From positions 506,363 to 570,362 of the forward strand of contig VXZQ01000001.1 in the NCBI GenBank assembly GCA_009845425.1: a stretch of 64,000 nucleotides of DNA, in the 5' to 3' direction. Shown here in pieces: positions 48,219 to 55,500 of this stretch. The position numbers and the translations under genes are program-made. The notes beneath the pieces are model-generated. The model was not told the origin of the DNA. It searched no databases and was given only the letters and a program-made list of their open reading frames with translations. How positions within the stretch are numbered: the stretch's first letter is position 1; every line of letters starts with the position of its first letter. The DNA is from Holophagales bacterium. GTDB taxonomy: Bacteria; Acidobacteriota; Thermoanaerobaculia; Multivoradales; Multivoraceae.

Positions 48219-50163
48219 CCTTACCACAAACGGACTCGACCTGAGGTTTGGGCCCGCTGGCGCCAGCACAGGCTTTACGCCAGCCGGCATTGCCGCCTTC
48301 AACGATCTTCGGCCCGCAGCCGTTGTGCGCGAGCTCCTGCAAAACTCGCTCGACGCGCTGACCCCGAAACAGACTACTGCCCGGGTCCTGTTCCGTGTTG
48401 ACCGGTGCGAGTCTTCCGAGATTCCTGGAATCCAGAACTACTGGCGAGCCTACAAGGCCGCCGTCAAGACCCAAGCCGACATGCGCGGCGGGAGTCTTGC
48501 CGGCCAAGCGCGCTACGTCGCGGACACCATGGAGAAGGCACTCGAGCAGCAGCGCCATCGGGTCCTGACCGTCCTCGACAACGGGCATGGTCTCGACGAG
48601 CGTCGGATGAACGCCCTTCTGAGCGACGGCGTCAGCGCAAACGACCCCGGTTCGACCGGCGCCTACGGCAACGGGCACTGTGTGGCGATCCCTGCTTCCG
48701 ACCTTCGGTACGTCCTCTATGCGGGACTCACCGAGAATGGGGACACCATAGCCTCGGGCCACGCGGTCATCGCCTCCCATGCCATGGAGGGCAAAGGCCG
48801 GCTCCAAGCTGGTGACGGTTTTCTGATCAGGGGCTTCAGGGATCCAAACAGCGGCAAGCTCTACGAGTACGAGTCGGGCGAGGGCATCCCAGCTTTCCTT
48901 CAGAGTCGTGTCGACGACATCAAGGCGATGCACGGCCACGGGACGGCGGTCGTTCTCCTGGCCTTCAACAACTTCCGGGAAAGGAGGACGCTCTGGGACA
49001 TGGTCTCCCGTGCCGCCGCGTGCAACTTCTTCGTGGCAATCGAGGAGGGGCGTCTCGTTGTCGATGTCCAAGGCTCCGAGGACAGCATCCGGACCTTGGA
49101 TCGCGGCAACCTGAAAGCCGTCCTCGAGAACTGCCGAAACGAGAAGCGCTCGAGGGCGTTCCTGAGCGGTGCTAGAGCGTGGGAAGCGCATCAGGCCCTG
49201 AGAGAGGGAACGCGGCATGCCATTGAGACCGATGCCGGGGTCATCCACGTGGCCCTACATCAACAGCAGTCTGGAAGTCCGAGGGTCGATCTGTGTCGCA
49301 ACGGCATGTGGATCACCAACGACTACAAGCTACCTCGCTTCTACTACAAGTTCACTGACAAGGAGCCCTTTCACGCAGTCCTGATGCTCGATGCCGAGAG
49401 CGGCGGCGAACTGCACCGGCTGATCAAGGAGTCGGAGGGACCGCTCCACAACCAGGTCAACTTCAAGGACTTCTCGACGAAGGACCGGAAGCAGGTGGAG
49501 AAGGCCCTCGACCAGATTCGAGGGTGGCTCCGGGAGCACACGCCTTCCGTGAGCAATGAGGCCTTCAGTCCCGACGATTTTCTAACACTCGGCGAAGGAC
49601 AGAACGGTGTGGCTGGCTGGACTCAGCTCACTCTCTGGGGAACGCCGACTGCAGTGGAGCGCAGGATGCCAGCGCGGACTCCCCGGCTCACCCGGAAGCC
49701 TAAACGTCCAGGGGATGGCCCCCCATCCTCACGCCCTACCCGCCAACGCCGGCGACGCTCGCTCCCGTCCCTGTTTCAGGTTGTCTCTGTCCCAACGGGT
49801 GCGCGCAGCAGCCGTATCGTGGTCGAGTGTGAGCAGGACTACCCCGATGCGGAGTTTCGGCTGTGCCTCGACGAGAACATTGATGCTACGTGCGACCGGG
49901 TCCCCTACAACGAGATCCTGTTTGCCGCCCTGAGCAACACCAAACTCAACGGCAAGACTGTCCCCGCCGCAGCCCGCATCTGCGACCGAGGAGGCGGTGT
50001 CATCGGCATTCGCCTAGGTGATTTGGCCGCGGGTGATCGACTGTTCTTGGAGACTGACTGGAGCTTCCCGCCCTCGGCCGGAACGCTTGCTGGTGACATC
50101 TCCCTGCGAGTTCAGGTAACCAAGACCGACCCGCTAGACGTGAGGGACGAAGAACGTGGCTGA
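48211..50163 (+). CDS. GHKL (Hsp90/MORC-type) ATPase
   Basis: 650 residues. The GHKL fold is shown by E41-L-L-Q-N45-S-L-D48 (N-box), D123-N-G125-H-G127 (G1), and the GAYGNGH lid region (150-156), in the Hsp90/MORC/MutL arrangement. The central part (residues 200-480) has no known family, although KRSRAFLSGARAW and the GMWITNDYKLP stretch look like a C-terminal S5-fold region. From about 545 to 580 a basic linker (RKPKRPGDG.. RQRRRRS) leads into a C-terminal beta-rich domain of about 110 residues. ATP-driven clamp-like dimerisation is known for the fold; the substrate is unknown. Overlaps both neighbours by 8 bases. Confidence 0.85.
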   Translation: MDSLTTNGLDLRFGPAGASTGFTPAGIAAFNDLRPAAVVRELLQNSLDALTPKQTTARVLFRVDRCESSEIPGIQNYWRAYKAAVKTQADMRGGSLAGQARYVADTMEKALEQQRHRVLTVLDNGHGLDERRMNALLSDGVSANDPGSTGAYGNGHCVAIPASDLRYVLYAGLTENGDTIASGHAVIASHAMEGKGRLQAGDGFLIRGFRDPNSGKLYEYESGEGIPAFLQSRVDDIKAMHGHGTAVVLLAFNNFRERRTLWDMVSRAAACNFFVAIEEGRLVVDVQGSEDSIRTLDRGNLKAVLENCRNEKRSRAFLSGARAWEAHQALREGTRHAIETDAGVIHVALHQQQSGSPRVDLCRNGMWITNDYKLPRFYYKFTDKEPFHAVLMLDAESGGELHRLIKESEGPLHNQVNFKDFSTKDRKQVEKALDQIRGWLREHTPSVSNEAFSPDDFLTLGEGQNGVAGWTQLTLWGTPTAVERRMPARTPRLTRKPKRPGDGPPSSRPTRQRRRRSLPSLFQVVSVPTGARSSRIVVECEQDYPDAEFRLCLDENIDATCDRVPYNEILFAALSNTKLNGKTVPAAARICDRGGGVIGIRLGDLAAGDRLFLETDWSFPPSAGTLAGDISLRVQVTKTDPLDVRDEERG

Positions 50164-51007
50164 GATCGCAGCGCGTGCGCGAGCCGCATCGAACGCCATC
50201 CGATCTCACAGTCACCCGATCCTCGAGACTGGAAACCTCTCTTACCCCAACGGCTTCTACGCCGTCGACTTCCGGCCAGGAGACGACCAATCCTCCTTCC
50301 GCCTCGTCCACCGCGTTGAGGGCGCCCCGCTCATCTCCCGTCTACTCGAAGATGGCACCGCGAAGTGCATCTGCACCGTTTCGGCCCCGATCTCCACGTT
50401 TCGCAAAACGCTGGTATCCGAGACCGAAGTCCAGACCATCTCGTGGGACATCGATCAACTCGGAGAACCGCCACTCTTCACGCCGATGATCGTGAGCATG
50501 GGGTACCAAGAGATCGTACTCGACTCGGAGCGCGACGGTGCCCACAGCGCCTGGGACGGCGCCACTGTGAAGCTCCTCAAAGGGTCCCGGCTCGCCGTCG
50601 GGCCGGTGATTCAGCTACAGTCCTCGCCCCTCCAGATGATCGTCATCGTGCCGAAGCCCGAACTCGCGGAGGGAGTCTTCTTCGTGCAGCCACGGAGCGA
50701 ACCGCCGTTTCGGTTCGAGGTCAACGTCAGCACGAAACTGCATGCCTACCTCCAGCGCAAGGCCGGGGAATTGCGCCCGACCATCATGACCCATATCGTC
50801 ACCGGTTGCTTCCGGCTGCTCCAGCATTCGTACTCGCGAGACTCCGACGAGGACGGCGGCTGGCGCTCTGACCGCAGTCTGTTGGCCTTGAGCGACTTCC
50901 TGGAGGAAAGGGGACTCGGCCATTGGAGCGACGATGACTTCCGGCCCGAGCAAGCTGCAACGTCTCTCTACCCCTTGACGCTGCCAGAACCACAAGAGGA
51001 GACGTGA
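50156..51007 (+). CDS. Unknown protein of the sulfur/ATPase operon
   Basis: 283 residues, GTG start, 8 bases inside the ATPase gene. NLSYPNGFYAVDFRPGDDQSSFRLVHRVEGAPLISRLLEDGTAKCICTVSAPISTFRK forms a beta-rich N-terminal half. The second half (FRFEVNVSTKLHAYLQRKAGELRPTIMTHIVTGCFRLLQHSY) is helical. I recognise no family. It is likely a structural or targeting partner of the ATPase because of the tight coupling. Confidence 0.7.
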   Translation: MAEIAARARAASNAIRSHSHPILETGNLSYPNGFYAVDFRPGDDQSSFRLVHRVEGAPLISRLLEDGTAKCICTVSAPISTFRKTLVSETEVQTISWDIDQLGEPPLFTPMIVSMGYQEIVLDSERDGAHSAWDGATVKLLKGSRLAVGPVIQLQSSPLQMIVIVPKPELAEGVFFVQPRSEPPFRFEVNVSTKLHAYLQRKAGELRPTIMTHIVTGCFRLLQHSYSRDSDEDGGWRSDRSLLALSDFLEERGLGHWSDDDFRPEQAATSLYPLTLPEPQEET

Positions 51008-51010
51008 TCC

Positions 51011-51130
51011 TTGCCGGACCGATACATCCAGTTCAAGGACGCCGACTACACTCAACTCCGCCGCAAGCTACTCCAGACCAAGGGGGGCGACGAGCAGAGG
51101 CAGTTCCTTGATGCCGTCCGCGAATGTTGA
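51011..51130 (+). CDS. Short frame at the end of the sulfur/ATPase operon, probably truncated
   Basis: TTG at 51011, nine bases after GAGGAG, opens PDRYIQFKDADYTQLRRKLLQTKGGDEQRQFLDAVREC, stopping after 39 residues. The opening looks like the N-terminus of a larger protein, and the next bases carry no continuing frame. Either this is a small subunit, or it is the remains of a longer gene cut off at the junction. Confidence 0.45.
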   Translation: MPDRYIQFKDADYTQLRRKLLQTKGGDEQRQFLDAVREC

Positions 51131-51234
51131 GGCGCGCGAGAAACCAGCAACCTAGTGATGCGAGAAACGCTGTGCAGACGTGTTGACCACGCCAACACTC
51201 TGTTGACGGCTGCCTGTGGTACGCTCCGCAAGCG

Positions 51235-51525
51235 ATGACCACCGAGCCCGCGCAGATCGACCTCATCCTCGAACTGCAACGCGGCTTCAACGACGACCTC
51301 GAGCTCTTCCGCAAGCGGTTCGACGTACTCGAAGCCCGCGTGGAGCACCTGGATCTCGGCCTCAACGGCCGCATCGACGCTCTCGTCACCCGGATCGACA
51401 GCATGGACCAGCGCCTCCAACAGGTCGAGGGCCGGATGGAACGCCTCGAGGAGATGGTCCTCTTCATCGCCCAGAAACACGGCTGGCAGCGCCTTCAGGA
51501 CCTCGGCGCCGGCGGCGGAAGCTAG
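51235..51525 (+). CDS. Small coiled-coil protein
   Basis: 96 residues, almost entirely heptad repeats (LILELQRGFNDDLELFRKRFDVLEARVEHLDLGLNGRIDALVTRIDSMDQRLQQVEGRMERLEEMVLFIA). Similar in style to the gene at 28968 but without a membrane helix. No family name. It is the first of a short pair with the 41-residue gene. Confidence 0.6.
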   Translation: MTTEPAQIDLILELQRGFNDDLELFRKRFDVLEARVEHLDLGLNGRIDALVTRIDSMDQRLQQVEGRMERLEEMVLFIAQKHGWQRLQDLGAGGGS

Positions 51526-51534
51526 GAGAACCCC

Positions 51535-51660
51535 ATGAGTGGCTATCAAGCAGCGCTGCAGCTTCTGCAGCAGGCTTGCCAGGACGCCGAGTCAGAGCTC
51601 GACGGACACAACCACAGCGCCGACGACGCCGTCGACAGCGGTAGCGCGCTGTCTAGCTGA
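51535..51660 (+). CDS. Short hypothetical protein (41 residues)
   Basis: ATG 51535 follows AGGAGAACCCC, a good ribosome site, nine bases after the coiled-coil gene. SGYQAALQLLQQACQDAESELDGHNHSADDAVDSGSALSS is acidic, with an amphipathic N-terminal half. Function unknown. Confidence 0.45.
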   Translation: MSGYQAALQLLQQACQDAESELDGHNHSADDAVDSGSALSS

Positions 51661-51709
51661 ACGCGATCAGGTGAACTCCGAAGGTCGGATTCCGCCAAGC
51701 GACCTCTCC

Positions 51710-52009
51710 TCACTTCACCTGGTACGTCTTCCGCCGCAGCTCGACCACGTGGCCCTCGAGCAACAAAAGACGCGCCTGTTCGCGCGTCCGCCTGTTGACC
51801 CGTAAGAGGCCGTCCGACTCCGTGACTCGATGCCACGGTACGACCGCTTCCACGTCGGGAAACTGCCTCAATCCACGTAGTGCGTTCCCAGTCGGCTGGG
51901 CAGCACTCCCGACAGCCTCAGCCACCTCACCGTAGGTCTTCGTTTCGCCCCACTCGATGCGCTGGACCTCCGACCAAACCAACCTCTCGAACCGCGTCGG
52001 ACTTCTCAT
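51710..52009 (-). CDS. Alkyltransferase-like (ATL) DNA-binding protein
   Basis: 99 residues of the methylguanine-DNA methyltransferase C-terminal domain: ERLVWSEVQRIEWGETKTYGEVAEAVGSAAQPTGNALRGLRQFPDVEAVVPWHRV. The active-site motif PCHR is PWHR here (W59), which defines the ATL group: proteins that bind O6-alkylguanine, do not repair it, and pass it to nucleotide excision repair. Length matches ATL proteins. It lies at the right edge of the accessory DNA, between two oppositely oriented blocks. Confidence 0.85.
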   Translation of the reverse strand: MRSPTRFERLVWSEVQRIEWGETKTYGEVAEAVGSAAQPTGNALRGLRQFPDVEAVVPWHRVTESDGLLRVNRRTREQARLLLLEGHVVELRRKTYQVK

Positions 52010-52084
52010 CCCGCGAACCTAGAGCAGCGACCCCGGCCGCGTCCAATAGAGCCATGTCGAACTGCCGATCCGCGAGCACCCCCC

Positions 52085-52567
52085 CTAGCTGAACGCGATC
52101 GGGTACAGCTCCGGCGGCCGCTCCGCGAGGCTGACGACAGCCTCCTCGACCTGCCCGTTCAGCAACACTGCCGTGTGCACGTCGCACGGAGAACCGAGGT
52201 GCCAGAGCCAGGTCAGCACGTCGCCCAGCGCCTTGTACGGGTCCACCTCAAAGGGGGATCGCCGTTCCGGGTCGACGGCCAAGTAAACGACGTCGCAGCC
52301 GGCCAGCACGTACACGGCCTCGTTGCCCACCACCACCCGGCCTTGATCTGACCGAAACGGCGTCCGGTAGTCGTCGCTCCGGTCCGCCACCATCTGCGCC
52401 GAGAGGCCCCGAATGCAGTCATCGTAGGGCAAACCTGGGCCGGCAACCCAATGACCAAGCGCAGGCCGGTCCGCATCCCACGCCGCAAAGGCGTAGCACA
52501 GCCCGTCCTGGTCCCCGGGCTTGAGGCGCCGCCAACCGCGCCGCGCTGAGGAAAAGACAGGCGTCAC
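52085..52567 (-). CDS. Phage-associated hypothetical protein downstream of the tail-tip gene
   Basis: 160 residues from a GTG overlapping the tail-tip gene's stop (GTGA). VTPVFSSARRGWRRLKPGDQDGLCYAFAAWDADRPALGHWVAGPGLPYDDCIRGLSAQMVAD is unlike known tail proteins. The last gene of the tail module; perhaps a superinfection or tail-fibre-chaperone function, but nothing in the sequence says so. Confidence 0.65.
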   Translation of the reverse strand: MTPVFSSARRGWRRLKPGDQDGLCYAFAAWDADRPALGHWVAGPGLPYDDCIRGLSAQMVADRSDDYRTPFRSDQGRVVVGNEAVYVLAGCDVVYLAVDPERRSPFEVDPYKALGDVLTWLWHLGSPCDVHTAVLLNGQVEEAVVSLAERPPELYPIAFS

Positions 52568-55500
52568 GATCGACTCACCTGGAAGTCGATCTGCCGCCAC
52601 CCGCTTCGCCCTGCCGCGTTGAAAGCCTGAACGCGATGAGCCTGGTTGTTCCCAACGAGGTCCACGCTCGCGCCGGTGCTAAACCGGACCTGGCTCGAAA
52701 GCACGTTGCCGAGGTCGCCGTAGCCCGTTCCCTGCACGGTCCACACTCCGATGTAGTGCTCCAGCCTGTACCCCGTCGGCGCTCCGCCGGTCGCCGGTGC
52801 AGTCCACCTCGCGGTACCACGAGCATCGGCACCCACCGATGCCTGCGTCAGCGAGCCACTGAGGGACGCCGGCGTTCCCGGAGGCTCCAGCGTTGGCGCC
52901 CTCACGGTCACCGTGACCGTGTCGGTGTCGCTGACGCCGTTGTTGGTCACGGTGAGCCGCCAGACGATCGTCCGGTTCGCGTCGCCGGCCGCAAGCGTCG
53001 GCGCGTTGAACGTCGGGCTCGCGGACGTGGAGCTGCTGAGCGACCCACCTGTCCCGCTTACCCGCGCCCAGGAGTAGGTCGTTGTGCCCACGCCGTTCTG
53101 CACCGTCGCGGAGCCATCAAGCCCCACGCTGCCGCCGCTGGCCACGGACTTGTTCGAGCCCGCATTCGCCGTCACGGTCGTCGGGTCCGGATCGGCCGCC
53201 GCCGGCGTCAGAGTCAAGGTGTTCGACGACGGACCGTTCTGCGTGGCTGTGACCGCCCGCACCTGGAAGTCATAGGAGACGCCGTTGACCAGGCCGCCGT
53301 AGTTCTGCGAACGGCCGCTTGAAGCGCTGGCCCAGGAGCCCCAGTTCGAGGACGAGCTCCGCTTGTGCCGCCGCTGGTAGCCCGTCGCGCCTGTCACGGC
53401 CGTCCACGTCAACGTCGCCCGGGCGTTGCCAGCGGTGCCGGTCAGGACCGGCGCCGCCAGCGTCGGTGCACTCACAGTCACCCGGACGGTGTCGCTGTCG
53501 CTGACGCCGTTGTTAGTGACCGTCAGACGCCAGGTGATCACTCGCTGAGCCGCACCCACGGCCAGCGTGGGCGCACTGAACGTCGGCCTCGCCGCAGAAG
53601 AACTGCTCAAGGACCCGCCAGTGCCGCTCACCCGCGCCCAAGCGTACGTCGTGGAGCCCTGGCCGTTCTGCACCGTCCCCGAACCGTCGAGCCTGACGCT
53701 GCCGCCGCTCGCCACCGCCTTGTCCGAACCCGCGTTGGCCGTCACCGTCGTAGCCGCCGTCGGCGTGGCGGTCACCGTAGCCGGTTCCGACGTCTGGTAG
53801 CTCGAATCGGCGGCTGGGACGGCCCGGACCTGAAAGTCGTACGAGTTGCCGTTAGTCAACCCGCCGAAGTTCTGCGGCGAACTCGCCGCGGCCCACGCGC
53901 CGTAGTTCGCGGCGCTCGAGCGTTTGTGGCGGCGCTGGTAGGACGCAGCGTTGGCGACGTCGGGCCAGGACACGACTACACGAGCGTTTCCCGGCGCGGC
54001 GGTCAGGGTCGGCGCCGCCAGCTTGCTGCTCGACGGCGGCGTAGTCGGCGTTCCCGGTGCATCGGCACCCGCCGACGCGATGCGCGCTCCAGACAGGTAA
54101 CGCTGCCCATCGATCTCCCGGTACGTTCTCACGGTCACGACCGCGCCGCTGATGTAGTCGTCTGTGAGGCCGCCTCCGCCCAGCACGAAGCTGACCGTCC
54201 TGCTGAACGGAATCGCCACCCTCGATGGTGGACTCGCAACCGCAATGGTCGAAACGAACGGCGAGTCCCATTCCCTGATCACGCCCCCGCCGTCTCGTCT
54301 GGTCCAGTCGACGGTGAACTCCACGCCGTCCACGCCCGGCGGCACCGTGCCTTCCAGCGTCAGATCGCTGAATCGCGACCCGGAGCTCCGGTGCGCGATC
54401 GAGGCCGAGAGGTTGTACGGCGCAGGCGGGTCGTACCCCAAACGCCCGACGATGCCCTCGTACTCCCACGGGCCGATGCCTTCCTTGAAGTTCGTGGTGC
54501 CTGTCTCGTACGGTGAATCCCCGGCTGCCGGCGTGCCTGGCCAAGGCCGCCGCCACCGGTGGCCCACGGGCAACTCGGGCGTCAGGTTCAGACCGTCCGT
54601 GAAGGGAGTCGTCGGCTGATCGAAGGGCCAACCGTTCGCGGCGGACGGCAGGGTCGGCGCCGTTCCGTCGGCCGTGGCTTGGTGGATGTACTCGTAGCCG
54701 TGGCCGTCCTCGCCTGCAGCAGCGTCGATCTCGAGCGGCGTGACGCCCACCTCCCGGGCGACCGAGTACAGGTTCGACGTGTCCCTGTGGCGGATCGCCA
54801 CGCGCAGGGGATCGGTGCCTTCCACGCCCGTCTGCAGAAAGCCTCGGCCCGCCGACTCGCCCACAAGCACCCAGCCCGCCTCCGTCAGGTCGACGTCGGC
54901 GTCGGACGGCCCCGGATCGCCCGCTCGCTGCCAGACCTCCGTGTAGGCGTAGTCGGCCGCCGTGGGCCGCGTCCAGTCCGCCCAGTAGCCCTCGTACCGG
55001 CCCACGGCTGTCAGCCCCTCCGGCGCCGCGATCGCGTCCGTCTTGCCGTCCGCGACCAGCTCAGCGCTCAGCGTCCACTCCGAGCGCCGGCGACCGCCAC
55101 GGAACCGAGCCCGAAACCGATAGCCGCCGAGCGGCACGTTCTTCTCCACAATGCTCCGGGCCTCGGTAAGCCGCAGCGGCTCCCACGGCCCTCGAGGCAG
55201 CACCGACCAGTCGCCGGCGGCGATCTCCTCGGGCGTCGCGCGGCGCTTCGGCCGCTGAACCTGGTACTCGACCTGGTCGATCCGGTGATCGGCGACCGAC
55301 GACTCCCGGACCGCGATCTCCCACTGGCTCCGCACCAGGTTGCCGTCCTCGTAGGTGCGCTCGACGGCCGTCACAGCCGCCGGCCGCAGGATCGCCGCCA
55401 CCGGGTCGACCAGTGGAGGCGACAGCATGCGCCGCTGCTCGATCGACGTGTACTTGTTCGGGTCGTGCCGCCGGCCGGTGATCAAGGCCTGCAGCTGGTC

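Noticed and set aside
45693-51007. Calling the operon a standard dnd or ssp phosphorothioation cluster, or a QatABCD system
   Set aside because: No DndD, DndE, DndB, SspB or SspC-type gene is present. The PP-loop protein is CysH-like rather than QueC-like and no TatD gene is present. The GHKL ATPase and the 283-aa protein have no match to those sets that I can recall.
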